Virus record (IMG/VR): IMGVR_UViG_3300020442_004221 | Location: 1 to 53,072 of that record | DNA: 53,072 bases | Source: a virus | Strand: one strand, 5' to 3' | Shown: piece by piece, positions 33,233 to 41,393 of the stretch | Position numbering within the stretch: position 1 is the stretch's first letter | How the letters are laid out: every line of letters begins with the position of its first letter | The notes under the pieces: model-generated | The model's database searches: none | Told to the model about the DNA's origin: nothing | Seen by the model: only the letters and a program-made list of their open reading frames with translations | Program-made: the position numbers and the translations under genes

Positions 33233-33712
33233 TCATACGTATGTGTAGTGTCTAATCTCTTGATAAATTGATTCGCCAATACCACTAATATCAATTAGTT
33301 GTTTAGTGTCTGTAAATCTTTTGTTTTGTCTATAATCTATAATTTTTTGCGCTGTCGCAGGGCCGATGCGTGGCAATTGAATTAACTCACCAAGACTAGC
33401 TCTATTTATATTAACTTCAGAAATTTTCTTGTCTATTCCTACATAATCTTCTAATTCTTTTCTTTGATTGTCCTGTTCTTTTTGTTTTGTTATTTCTCTT
33501 TGTACTTTTTCCTTTTCTCGCTTTTTAAGATATCGAGATAAAACCATAAATTGACCACCTATTAGAATAACGCTTTCTACAGCATGTGTGACTGCGCTAA
33601 TAAGGTCGTCTTTGGTGTCTGGTTCGGTAATTACTCCGATTATAAATAAACCACTAATAATGAAGCTAACTAATGTAAACCAGAATTCACTTGTTTGGTA
33701 AGATTTTTTCAT
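33233..33712 (-). CDS. Membrane-anchored helix-hairpin-helix (ComEA-like) protein
   Basis: Starting at ATG 33712 (AGGGGA before it), two transmembrane helices (FWFTLVSFIISGLFIIGVIT and VESVILIGGQFMVLS) resemble a small phage holin hairpin. A Lys/Glu-rich coiled linker follows. The C-terminal 60 residues are a ComEA-type tandem helix-hairpin-helix domain: VNINRASLGELIQLPRIGPA, then DIYRQ-like and DISGIGESIYQEI. Such domains bind DNA non-specifically. The membrane anchor plus DNA-binding end suggests a role in DNA handling at the membrane. The longer frame uses GTG at 33742 inside a promoter-like element and is rejected. Confidence 0.75.
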   Translation of the reverse strand: MKKSYQTSEFWFTLVSFIISGLFIIGVITEPDTKDDLISAVTHAVESVILIGGQFMVLSRYLKKREKEKVQREITKQKEQDNQRKELEDYVGIDKKISEVNINRASLGELIQLPRIGPATAQKIIDYRQNKRFTDTKQLIDISGIGESIYQEIRHYTYV

Positions 33713-33736
33713 AAAGCTATCCCCTGTTATATAATT

Positions 33737-33744
33737 ATACACCA
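33737..33744 (-). promoter_or_regulatory. TGGTGTAT element (late-promoter candidate)
   Basis: TGGTGTAT followed by AATTATATAA lies 25 bases before the ATG of the ComEA-like gene. It is shared with the elements near 35080 and 43192 (and 22355). Confidence 0.4.
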
Positions 33745-33763
33745 GAGGATGCTTATTGAGTCA

Positions 33764-33955
33764 TTATGTTGTATAATATGTGATATCGTCAAACTTATCA
33801 TCATATTTAGCTTCTATATCAGCTATCACAGGCTTGTTTGACACATATGTATTAATTTTATCTTCAGCTGCTGGGCCTGTAGGTTTGGTAGAAACTACAA
33901 TAGTTCCATTTTTAATATCATTAGATAATATGCTCTTCTGTATATCGTTTGCCAT
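33764..33955 (-). CDS. Small acidic protein, 63 aa
   Basis: No family was recognised. The protein is soluble and acidic, with an N-terminal helix (NDIQKSILSNDIKNGTI), a proline-containing middle (STKPTGPAAED) and a C-terminus rich in Asp and Tyr. It lies between two membrane-related genes, with a 2-base gap to the next gene. Coding status rests on its position in the tight gene run. Confidence 0.5.
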   Translation of the reverse strand: MANDIQKSILSNDIKNGTIVVSTKPTGPAAEDKINTYVSNKPVIADIEAKYDDKFDDITYYTT

Positions 33956-33957
33956 AA

Positions 33958-34293
33958 TTATGACCTTTCTATTCTATTTTCTAAAGCCTCTAAGGTATTG
34001 CCTAATGTCGCCATTTGAACTTTTAGTTCTGTCATAACTTCTGTATTTTTTTCTAACGCTCTAAATAATATACTAGTATCTTCTTTATGAGAATTTAGTC
34101 TCTCCATTATAAATTGTCTATCTTTGGCATATTGACTGCTTTGTGATTGGTTTAAAATCATTTGTTCTACTTCTTTTCTGTTAACCAAATTTCTAACAAA
34201 TCCGGTCCAAAAGCCTATAAGGGCTATGACCACACTTGCCATGTGTGTTGTGAAATTTTCAAAAAAATGTCCTAGTGTGTTTGGGTCACTCAC
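33958..34293 (-). CDS. Single-pass membrane protein with coiled coil (GTG start)
   Basis: The start is GTG at 34293, in a GTGA overlap with the preceding stop codon, with AGGGG upstream. A transmembrane helix (ASVVIALIGFWTGFV, ~18-32) is followed by a basic stretch and then a coiled coil (ILFRALEKNTEVMTELKVQ, LGNTLEALENRIERS) to the end. The layout is like small phage holin partners such as XhlA, but no sequence family was recognised. Confidence 0.6.
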   Translation of the reverse strand: MSDPNTLGHFFENFTTHMASVVIALIGFWTGFVRNLVNRKEVEQMILNQSQSSQYAKDRQFIMERLNSHKEDTSILFRALEKNTEVMTELKVQMATLGNTLEALENRIERS

Positions 34294-34520
34294 TTATCAC
34301 AGCCCCTACAGCAACCCATAATCCTTGACCAAAAGCTACATTTTGGTGGCTTTTTAGTAGACCAACAATCGCAGCATTTGTTTAGATCAATGAATTTTTT
34401 ATTGCCATCAGCTAGAGATCGCTCAAATGCTTGAACGATCTCATCGTGACTAAGTAAAAGATCCAAGCACCGATCATCTACATAAACAGTAGTATGAAAC
34501 AGTCTTTGATACTTTGCCAT
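34290..34520 (-). CDS. Small Cys-rich protein, 76 aa
   Basis: The N-terminal half (FHTTVYVDDRCLDLLLSHDEI) could be a small helix-strand domain. The C-terminal 30 residues hold seven cysteines (CCDCW, PKCSFW, MGCCRGC). Nothing like a standard zinc finger spacing is complete. No family was recognised. It precedes the coiled-coil membrane protein with a GTGA overlap. Confidence 0.55.
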   Translation of the reverse strand: MAKYQRLFHTTVYVDDRCLDLLLSHDEIVQAFERSLADGNKKFIDLNKCCDCWSTKKPPKCSFWSRIMGCCRGCDK

Positions 34521-34525
34521 TAAAA

Positions 34526-35026
34526 TTATCCTTTAGCTGGGTAATTTTGTGAAGTAGGAACACCACCGGTTGACAAAAATGTTAATGATCCAGGTATAGC
34601 AAAACTAGATCTAGCAGCTGTATCATTACCAAAACTATCTGTTGCTTCTACTGGATGGCCCGGTGTAAACTCTCCAGTAACTAAATTGAAAGCACCTGCT
34701 CTGAATGCAGATGCAGTTCTAGCTGTTGTAACGCTTTCGCTTTTATTTATTGAGTTTACATGCTCAGGATAAATAGAAGCATTTATAAGTACAGCAGATG
34801 TAGGGATAAGATCCTTCGATCTCTGCATTACTACATCTGTAGAAGCACTTGGGAAACCCTGCCCGCTAACAGATTGTTGGGCATCAGCTCCGTCATGAGG
34901 TGTAGAACCAAATACACCAGTTTGGCTATAGTAATTAGATGGTTTAACGCTATCTGTACCACTGCTCATAGCGATAGTTGCACCAACTACTTCAGCACTA
35001 CCGGATACATAATGTATAGTAGCCAT
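34526..35026 (-). CDS. Virion-like protein, unknown, 166 aa
   Basis: The sequence is rich in Ser, Thr, Gly and Ala with beta-prone segments (TIHYVSGSAEVVGATIAM) and no membrane or Cys motif. It resembles small capsid decoration or fibre proteins in composition only. It is preceded by AAGGAG and by a TGGTGTAT element 54 bases upstream, which fits strong late expression. No family was recognised. Confidence 0.55.
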   Translation of the reverse strand: MATIHYVSGSAEVVGATIAMSSGTDSVKPSNYYSQTGVFGSTPHDGADAQQSVSGQGFPSASTDVVMQRSKDLIPTSAVLINASIYPEHVNSINKSESVTTARTASAFRAGAFNLVTGEFTPGHPVEATDSFGNDTAARSSFAIPGSLTFLSTGGVPTSQNYPAKG

Positions 35027-35079
35027 ATTTAATAAACTCCTTAAGTCGTTTTGAGGTTATAGGCGTGTTTCATATTAAA

Positions 35080-35087
35080 ATACACCA
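35080..35087 (-). promoter_or_regulatory. TGGTGTAT element (late-promoter candidate)
   Basis: TGGTGTAT followed by TTTAATATGA lies 54 bases upstream of the 166-residue virion-like gene, in the only sizeable gap of this region. Confidence 0.4.
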
Positions 35088-35089
35088 TT

Positions 35090-35848
35090 TTATACAAAAA
35101 GTTTTTCCCATTCTGTAGTATCCTCAGTATGATTATTCCTATTTTTACAACTACTGGCACTTTGAGTTCTAGAGCCAAAATCGGTCCTAACGCCCACCAT
35201 TCTGATATTTGAACATAATAATGTGAATTTTTCGATATTATTCGAAATAGAGCTATCTATTTGCTGTTGTAATGGAAATACATATTTTAAGATTTTTGCT
35301 GCTCCTTTGTTAGATAAAATATATCCATATAATCCAGTAATTAATCCTCTAGGTTTTGCAATGGCGTTATTTAGTATGTTTTTCTGAAAGCCCGGTATTT
35401 CGTTATATCCCAAATATATAATGTCATATTCAGTATCTAAATTTTCATTATGTATACTAGTCAATAAATATGAAAGATTTTTATCAAATGTTTCATTTAT
35501 AATTATATCATCTTCAAATATTAGATATGGCTTATTTCGTTTACTACATTCTTCATAAATAAGATAGTGAGACAAGGCACACGCTGCTGATCCATATGTT
35601 AATGATATTCCATATGTGCTTTGGGATTTTTGTTTAATTTCATTTTTAGCTTTTTCAGATATAATTTCCTTTGGTATAATTCTAATATCTAGATTTTCAC
35701 CATATACAGCTTCATATCTCTTGCATTGCTTATCCAGTAAAGATGATTGCTTTTGTTGTGATTCAAAATATGTTCTTTTCTTTTGGTCATTATTAAGATT
35801 GATATAATATATCTTATCAAAATATTTATAGATATCTATATTTTCCAT
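35090..35848 (-). CDS. GT25-family glycosyltransferase
   Basis: The 252-residue enzyme has the GT25 layout: IYYINLNNDQKKR (residues ~14-26), GSAACALSHYLIYEEC, and the metal-binding YLIFEDDII. LYGYILSNKGAAKIL and QIDSSISNN follow as in LPS galactosyltransferases of this family. It transfers a sugar, often galactose or glucose, to lipooligosaccharide or protein. It has a TAATG overlap with the upstream GT2-like gene. Confidence 0.85.
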   Translation of the reverse strand: MENIDIYKYFDKIYYINLNNDQKKRTYFESQQKQSSLLDKQCKRYEAVYGENLDIRIIPKEIISEKAKNEIKQKSQSTYGISLTYGSAACALSHYLIYEECSKRNKPYLIFEDDIIINETFDKNLSYLLTSIHNENLDTEYDIIYLGYNEIPGFQKNILNNAIAKPRGLITGLYGYILSNKGAAKILKYVFPLQQQIDSSISNNIEKFTLLCSNIRMVGVRTDFGSRTQSASSCKNRNNHTEDTTEWEKLFV

Positions 35849-36912
35849 TATTTTACAGAATAGTAGTAGTTCTTATCGTCGTATTTTTTATAAAATGTTT
35901 CTTCGCCCCATTCATCCCAAATGATTTTAATAGAGTCGTCATCTATATATTCAAAACTACCATGATCATTATTATCTATATTGTACATTCTATTGTTTCT
36001 TTTATTTAATATTACATAAGATTTCCAATACTGGTGTTCAAACAAGCAAATACTACAAAAATCATTTTCTATATTATTGTATAATGTTGGTTTTGATTTA
36101 CGAATATTAGGTGATGAGACATTATTTTGATGTTTATGGTACAGTACATGGTCAAATTTAGGTATAACGTAAGAAAGTAAATTTTTTTCTCTCCATCTAG
36201 TTCTCCAAACAGGATCTTCAAAAGGATGTATTTTATGATTTTCTTCTGGAGTGAGTTTTAATATTATGTCTAAAGCCTTATTATTAAAAGCGTATGTACA
36301 CGGCATACCAAATTTAATATTGCTTTGTAAATCCGGACCCCAAGCTCCTGAAACAGTATCGAATTCTCCTTCGGATATATGATTGGATTCTATTTGATAT
36401 TTAATTTTAGCTGATATGATGTCTATTTGATGTTTTGAAAAATTATCAATAATATTTTCTAAGTATGAGTGTTTATAAATATCATCATCATCTATTTTAA
36501 TAAATAAATTATATTTATGATAATCTATTTTTTTGATAGGGTAGATGTAATTTTCATGTTGATCCATATTTTGATGATAAAAAATTTGTAGTCTATTATC
36601 CTTAGCAAAGTCTTGTAATAATGTTTCATATTGTTTTTTTTCTATATCGTTATCTATGCATATTCCAACAATATATTTAATGTCTTTATATGATTGATTA
36701 TTTAATATATTATTAATACAATTAAAGATGTGGTAGGGTCTTTTGTAAGATGTGGTAAAGCATACAGGTCTAGCGATATATCTACCTTTTCTCTTCTGAA
36801 TTGCAGACTGATTGGCAACCAAGCTTTTTTGATTAGTTACAGTTTTCTTTCTTTTTGTTACTTTCTTTTTACTAGTTTTAGTATTTGTTGTCTTTTTTGT
36901 TTGTTTAGCCAT
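35848..36912 (-). CDS. GT2-like glycosyltransferase with Lys-rich N-terminus
   Basis: A low-complexity Lys/Thr tract (residues 1-28) precedes a GT-A domain: VCFTTSYKRPYHIFNCI, NNQSYKDIKYIVGI, and LFIKIDDDDIYKHSYL with the DxD-type metal site. KFGMPCTYAF and HPFEDPVWRTRWRE are in the acceptor region. The donor and acceptor are unknown. The basic N-terminus is unusual and may bind nucleic acid or an acidic partner. It forms a three-gene glycosyltransferase block with its neighbours. Confidence 0.7.
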   Translation of the reverse strand: MAKQTKKTTNTKTSKKKVTKRKKTVTNQKSLVANQSAIQKRKGRYIARPVCFTTSYKRPYHIFNCINNILNNQSYKDIKYIVGICIDNDIEKKQYETLLQDFAKDNRLQIFYHQNMDQHENYIYPIKKIDYHKYNLFIKIDDDDIYKHSYLENIIDNFSKHQIDIISAKIKYQIESNHISEGEFDTVSGAWGPDLQSNIKFGMPCTYAFNNKALDIILKLTPEENHKIHPFEDPVWRTRWREKNLLSYVIPKFDHVLYHKHQNNVSSPNIRKSKPTLYNNIENDFCSICLFEHQYWKSYVILNKRNNRMYNIDNNDHGSFEYIDDDSIKIIWDEWGEETFYKKYDDKNYYYSVK

Positions 36913-36915
36913 CTG

Positions 36916-38217
36916 TTAAACCTTTATAATAATTTTTTCTACCCAATCGCCATCTTTAATATGAGGAATAATAACACAATGGTCAGGCTTGCCACTACAA
37001 GAAAATACAGATCTATGTGTATTACTTTTTTTATTAAAGATATTATTATAGTAAGTATTATCTTTTTCTATATGCATATCTTTTCTCCATAATAGATTAT
37101 CGTCTTTATCTTCAAATCCAAAAAACCAAAAATCAAATTCAACATCGTCAGGAACATCTTCGTAGTTCCAAGTTATATCTATAGTATGTTTATTAAGCAT
37201 ACCTTCATGCCATTCTTGTTCTGTCATTATAAATGGCTCAGGCATATCTCTTGCGTCATTGAGCCTAGCCGCATATTTATGAACCCTTCTGTTTTTAAAG
37301 TCTAAACCAGCGTATAGTTCATAATCATGTAAAGATCTCACATTACCTAATCCGTAGTGCTTAAAGTCTAAATTATTAGGGTCCATATTAAATAATGCTC
37401 TTTGTCGTTGCTTGGATCTTTTATCTCTGGTACTAGCTAGTGTGTCAAAGTCAGATATTTTTGTATGATCTCCCCAATGTTTATGTTCACGTTGTCTAAG
37501 GTATTCATGCCAAACAACAGATCTAGTAGGATGAAACATATCATACCCATGAGTATACGCCCTAGCACTAAGTGTTATCTCTTCACCTCTAAAATATAAG
37601 TTAGGATCATATATACATTCTCGAACAAACATACCGGAACTAAAAATAAAATGACCAGACAACAATCTTGCATTAATTAGATTAACATTATTAGCTTTAT
37701 GATTATCGTGCTCGATTATATGTTGAGGTCTAGAAACTATATCTCCATCGTCCGTAAAGGTGTCAAATGTTACAATACGATACGGCTCTTCTATAAGTGG
37801 CTCTGTATCTTCTCTATCCGGCCAATATGTAGTTCCATAAGTTCCAATAATTGGTTTAGATGATGGCGCTTCATCATATAAATTTTTTAAATATTCGTCC
37901 CAGTGCTCTTTAAACCTATGATGTGAATCTAATTGAAAATAATACTCTTCTCCTTCGTATAAAAATTTTTGTATAATATGTCTAGCCCAACAAGCTCCCT
38001 TACTTTTTTGCCAATCGCATTCATAGATTCTAATATTTTCATTATCTATAAATTCTTCTATAGACTCAGATTCATCTTTTTGCCAACAAAGACCTACTCT
38101 TATTAGGTCTGGATATTTAGCTTTAATGAATAGATCTCTCAAGGTAGGCAAAAGCTCAGGATCTCTATATGAAGCTATGCTTACAAATATCAGATTATTG
38201 TTTTGCGTTATTGACAT
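36916..38217 (-). CDS. GT60-like (GlcNAc-transferase domain) glycosyltransferase
   Basis: The 433-residue protein matches the GlcNAc transferase Pfam family seen in the Skp1 enzyme: LIFVSIASYRDPELLPTL, ARHIIQKFLY, EEYYFQLDSHHRFKEHWD with DSH as the metal motif, and SSGMFVRECIYDPNLYFRGEE. VWHEYLRQREHKHW completes the family signature. A C-terminal domain (GWHEG-like, then beta-rich ~340-433) is specific to phage. In eukaryotes this family adds GlcNAc to hydroxyproline; here the acceptor is unknown. Confidence 0.8.
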   Translation of the reverse strand: MSITQNNNLIFVSIASYRDPELLPTLRDLFIKAKYPDLIRVGLCWQKDESESIEEFIDNENIRIYECDWQKSKGACWARHIIQKFLYEGEEYYFQLDSHHRFKEHWDEYLKNLYDEAPSSKPIIGTYGTTYWPDREDTEPLIEEPYRIVTFDTFTDDGDIVSRPQHIIEHDNHKANNVNLINARLLSGHFIFSSGMFVRECIYDPNLYFRGEEITLSARAYTHGYDMFHPTRSVVWHEYLRQREHKHWGDHTKISDFDTLASTRDKRSKQRQRALFNMDPNNLDFKHYGLGNVRSLHDYELYAGLDFKNRRVHKYAARLNDARDMPEPFIMTEQEWHEGMLNKHTIDITWNYEDVPDDVEFDFWFFGFEDKDDNLLWRKDMHIEKDNTYYNNIFNKKSNTHRSVFSCSGKPDHCVIIPHIKDGDWVEKIIIKV

Positions 38218-38845
38218 GTTCTTTTAATAAATTTAATGATTGCATATGCTTGACGCTGATATATTTACATTCAGATTTTATAATAAGATTAATATGTTCA
38301 TCAGTCCAGATATCTCCATTAAAAATAGTCTTTATACCTGATTTTTGTTGTAAATATTTAGATGCTATAATGTTATCAAAAATATTATCTAAGAAAAATG
38401 CACTAGAGGGATATATAGTATCAAGCCCATATTCTTGCAGGATAGAGCAAAACTTAACTAAAATATTATGATTATATTTTCTATAATCTAAAATATATCT
38501 AATAGATGTTTCTTCCGGTATAATATCTTTTAATTCTGATATTTCTCTTCTAATTTTATCATACTTTCTATTAACCAATAAGTATGAAGGTGCCACAATA
38601 GAAATAATTCCAGATTTTTTTGATATTTCCTCTATCTTTTTTAATCTAATCGCTATGCTACTTAAACCTAGAGGAAAATCTAAATGGATATTAATTTTAT
38701 TGGGGTGAAAGAAAATCTTAGCTAGTCTATATTGATGTTCATTGATTAATATAGAATTAACAAAATCTGATTCGTGTAGTGATTTGAGGGTTTCTTTCGT
38801 TTCTTGATCATTTAAAAATGAATCAATGTAATATTCTACAAGCAT
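38195..38845 (-). CDS. DeoC-like TIM-barrel protein, probably lacks Schiff-base lysine
   Basis: The order of elements follows deoxyribose-phosphate aldolase: SILINEHQYRLAKIFF, INIHLDFPLGLSSIAIRLKKIEE, IRYILDYRKYNHNILVKFC, GLDTIYPSSAF and KTIFNGDIWTDEHINLI. Strand 6, where DeoC has the catalytic Lys in a VKTSTG-type motif, reads DTIYPSSAF without the Lys. It may be an inactive or altered member, or a binding protein. It abuts the ClpP-like gene (TAAATG) and overlaps the GT60-like gene by 23 bases. Confidence 0.4.
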   Translation of the reverse strand: MLVEYYIDSFLNDQETKETLKSLHESDFVNSILINEHQYRLAKIFFHPNKINIHLDFPLGLSSIAIRLKKIEEISKKSGIISIVAPSYLLVNRKYDKIRREISELKDIIPEETSIRYILDYRKYNHNILVKFCSILQEYGLDTIYPSSAFFLDNIFDNIIASKYLQQKSGIKTIFNGDIWTDEHINLIIKSECKYISVKHMQSLNLLKEHVNNAKQ

Positions 38846-39514
38846 TTAATAGTTGTCTTTTAAGTATTTTATAATGTCATCTACATAAGTATATTCATCA
38901 GATCCAAATATACCATCAGCAAATCCATAGTGAATCGATTGTTCCGGAGATAGTATCCAATCAGCTTTATTGTCTAATTGAGAAAGTATATGTTTTTTAG
39001 CGTTTGGTCTTTTCCATTTTTTTTCTTTTAGCATTGGCGATACCATGAACTTATCTGTAAAAATATCCACCATCTTCGACGCTTCTTCTTGTGACCATTT
39101 AAGATTAGAAACTGCAACCTTATGATCTCCATCTACGAATGTACTACCATAATGAATTAAAGTGTAAGCATTTGGCATCATAATTCTTAGATCAGCTGCT
39201 TGTAGTATAATACTACCAGAAGATTCCGCTCTCGAATAAACTATAATAGCTATAGGGGATGGACTCAGTCTAATCGCATCATACATACTCATGCAATCAG
39301 ACCATTCGCCGCCAGGAATATGCATGTGTATGATAATTGGATCAAAAGATGTTTGATTTAAATATCTTAGATTTTTATGTAAGGATACAGCAGATTTAAA
39401 ATCAACACCATTATCTTCATCTCCATACATTGCAGAATGTAGATAAATTTCTCTATTCGTTGGGTCGAGATTGTAATTATGTAAATAATCAATATGATGA
39501 TTAAAGTTTCTCAT
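38846..39514 (-). CDS. ClpP-like serine protease
   Basis: Starting at ATG 39514 (AAGGA before it), the protein has REIYLHSAMYGDEDNGVDF, IIHMHIPGGEWSDCMSMYDA, SRAESSGSIILQAAD with the catalytic Ser, and TLIHYGSTF with the catalytic His. ADGIFG at the end is also typical of ClpP. Phage ClpP-like enzymes often mature the prohead or degrade host proteins; its place near virion-like genes favours capsid maturation, without proof. The longer frame starting at TTG 39568 is rejected. Confidence 0.82.
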   Translation of the reverse strand: MRNFNHHIDYLHNYNLDPTNREIYLHSAMYGDEDNGVDFKSAVSLHKNLRYLNQTSFDPIIIHMHIPGGEWSDCMSMYDAIRLSPSPIAIIVYSRAESSGSIILQAADLRIMMPNAYTLIHYGSTFVDGDHKVAVSNLKWSQEEASKMVDIFTDKFMVSPMLKEKKWKRPNAKKHILSQLDNKADWILSPEQSIHYGFADGIFGSDEYTYVDDIIKYLKDNY

Positions 39515-39944
39515 AAAGATTTCCTTGTATGTTTTGCATAATATCCCTGTCTTGAAAGGCTTTACCAATAGCTATACGAAATCTATATCGGGTAAAAATA
39601 TCTAATGTCTCTACACCTTCTGTTGTTTCGATTATATTTTTATATTCTTCTGAAATTGTAAAATTAGTATGACCTATCCAGAACTTAAAGGTTTTAGTGC
39701 ATGCTGTTTGTTCATTGAGAGGTATCATACCCATAGGGGTCATAATGGCTTTAGTGTGGTGTTTAAAAGCCATTAGGTCTTCATCATTTTGATTTAAATT
39801 TTCAGTGTTTTGTTCGTTTTCTTCATACGTATTCCAATTGGCTTCTTCAAAATCAGATGGGTTTATATCTTCTAGTAGCTTTCCTTCTTCTGGAGGTAAT
39901 TCGTATGGATTAATCCATTTTTCCCATAAAATTTTAGGAGTCAT
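39501..39944 (-). CDS. Conserved phage protein, unknown, 147 aa
   Basis: No family was recognised. The N-terminal third is acidic and Asn-rich (residues ~28-55), followed by an ordered domain with FKHHTKAIMTPMGMIPL, KTFKFWIGHTNFTI and LDIFTRYRFRIAIGKAF. The last motif suggests a beta-rich domain. It overlaps the ClpP-like gene by 14 bases. Confidence 0.55.
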   Translation of the reverse strand: MTPKILWEKWINPYELPPEEGKLLEDINPSDFEEANWNTYEENEQNTENLNQNDEDLMAFKHHTKAIMTPMGMIPLNEQTACTKTFKFWIGHTNFTISEEYKNIIETTEGVETLDIFTRYRFRIAIGKAFQDRDIMQNIQGNLYEKL

Positions 39945-40323
39945 GCTTAAGTACTTCCGAAGGTTTAATCCAGGGTGTGTCTGCTGATCTGTTTTTATTG
40001 ACTATATTTTCTAAAATTCTAGTTTGAGCCTCTATATTTGTTATAGTTTCTTTTACAATATCTTTATCTTGCTTATCATCACTATCATATTCTTTTAATA
40101 TTTCTAAAATATCCTTAGCAAAAAAACCATAATTTAAACCTAGCATTAAATTACATAAAGCATTTACTGTTTTAGTTTTATCTTTAGCATTCCATCTAAC
40201 TTCGAAATTATACTCATCGTCATTACTCATAGCTAGAACAATAGAACATAATTCATTTTGTCTTTGTGTATTATCAATATCTTCTGGTTTTGGCTTATTA
40301 AATAGTTTTTGAAATAACTTCAT
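39934..40323 (-). CDS. Hypothetical helical protein, 129 aa
   Basis: No family was recognised. The protein is helical and charged (ELCSIVLAMSNDDEYNFEV, YGFFAKDILEILKEY, ITNIEAQTRILENIV) with a C-terminal proline motif (TPWIKPSEVL). It overlaps the next gene by 11 bases. It could be a small scaffold or accessory factor, without evidence. Confidence 0.55.
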   Translation of the reverse strand: MKLFQKLFNKPKPEDIDNTQRQNELCSIVLAMSNDDEYNFEVRWNAKDKTKTVNALCNLMLGLNYGFFAKDILEILKEYDSDDKQDKDIVKETITNIEAQTRILENIVNKNRSADTPWIKPSEVLKHDS

Positions 40324-40696
40324 TTATAATACCTAATTCTGTTTGAATTGAAGGATCAAAAATATCGAATGATTTCCAAAATAAATTTGTGCTTTTAATG
40401 CTTAGTTTAGGACAAATACAACCATACAGAAAGTATAGGCTTTTGTCTGAATTCTTAAAAAGTTTAGATATATTAGCATCATTAATACTAATAAATTTAG
40501 GATTAATATATCCATTAGATAATTTATTGTCCATAAAAATATCGCTTGATATATGCTTTTTAACGTTATTTTCTAAATCTTTATAGTTATCTATTTCCCA
40601 GTTGGGCAATTGGATAGAATCCTCTTTTTCTGATAAAATATATTTTTCTTCTTTGTAAAAATCATTGGTAATTAGAGCCACAACAGCATTAATCAT
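40298..40696 (-). CDS. Hypothetical protein, 132 aa (NUDIX-like start, box missing)
   Basis: The first strands (NAVVALITNDFYKEEKYIL, QLPNWEID) look like the start of a NUDIX hydrolase, but the catalytic NUDIX box (REUxEExGU) is absent. A C-terminal FLYGCICPKLSIK carries two Cys residues. It may be a binding protein with that fold. It overlaps the sigma gene by eight bases. Confidence 0.4.
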   Translation of the reverse strand: MINAVVALITNDFYKEEKYILSEKEDSIQLPNWEIDNYKDLENNVKKHISSDIFMDNKLSNGYINPKFISINDANISKLFKNSDKSLYFLYGCICPKLSIKSTNLFWKSFDIFDPSIQTELGIINEVISKTI

Positions 40697-41351
40697 TAGT
40701 ATCTAAAACCTCTCTAAGTATACTATATGTTTTATTTAGTCCTTGCCTGACTGCCTCTCTAGTAATATTAAACTTTTTTCCGATATTTTCAAGTGTCATT
40801 TCTTCAAAATAATACATTCTAATATACTCCGCTTGTCTTTCAGACAGTAATTCACTATTTAGTAGATCTTCAATGTCTTTAGTTAAATTACTTTTATTTT
40901 CATTATCTATAACCTGATGCAATATTGAGGAATGAATATCACCTGATAAAATATTATTAAGATTTAATTCATCATCATCATAGTTTTTGTCAAGTGATAG
41001 GTGTTTACTTCTAATAGTATTCTTTTTACCATACTGTCTAGTGATATAACTTTGAATTGCCCAGATCGCACACTGGTTTCTGTAAGAATACTGCGTTTTG
41101 CTCTTGCCAGTTAAAGCTCCTTTGCGGTCTTTATCCCATCTCCAATCAGCCATCATGATACCATTAGCGACATTTGCGATAGCATCTTCACTAGAAAGCA
41201 TTCTTTTAGTAGCCCCTTGGCAAATTTGGTCAGCAAATTTTGCTATATTTTTCTTAGCCAAAGTTAAATAAAAATTCAAACTTTCAAATTTAATATTATC
41301 TTTGTTATTATATTTAGTTTTATACGTACCGATATCTACAATATCTATCAT
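40689..41351 (-). CDS. Phage RNA polymerase sigma factor (region 2 and region 4)
   Basis: I start at ATG 41351, because CTAGGAGG lies seven bases upstream; the frame up to 41375 also begins with ATG. Residues ~60-115 resemble sigma70 region 2, with DAIANVANGIMMADWRWD and SYRNQCAIWAIQSYITRQ in place of the -10-melting helix. Residues ~180-225 are region 4: LSERQAEYIRMYYFEEMTLE and IGKKFNITREAVRQGLNK, a helix-turn-helix for promoter recognition. Regions 1 and 3 are missing, as in late sigma factors such as T4 gp55. It should redirect host RNA polymerase to phage promoters; the TGGTGTAT elements are candidate targets. Confidence 0.75.
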   Translation of the reverse strand: MIDIVDIGTYKTKYNNKDNIKFESLNFYLTLAKKNIAKFADQICQGATKRMLSSEDAIANVANGIMMADWRWDKDRKGALTGKSKTQYSYRNQCAIWAIQSYITRQYGKKNTIRSKHLSLDKNYDDDELNLNNILSGDIHSSILHQVIDNENKSNLTKDIEDLLNSELLSERQAEYIRMYYFEEMTLENIGKKFNITREAVRQGLNKTYSILREVLDTND

Positions 41352-41393
41352 ATCAATTCCTCCTAGTAATTCCAAAATCCTATAAATTAAATT

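Noticed and set aside
33233-33742. GTG at 33742 as start of the ComEA-like protein
   Set aside because: It lies in the TGGTGTAT element, has no ribosome site, and the ATG at 33712 has AGGGGA and gives a sensible membrane N-terminus.
38846-39568. TTG at 39568 as start of the ClpP-like protease
   Set aside because: The extra 18 residues are coded within the previous gene; ATG 39514 has AAGGA and fits the family.
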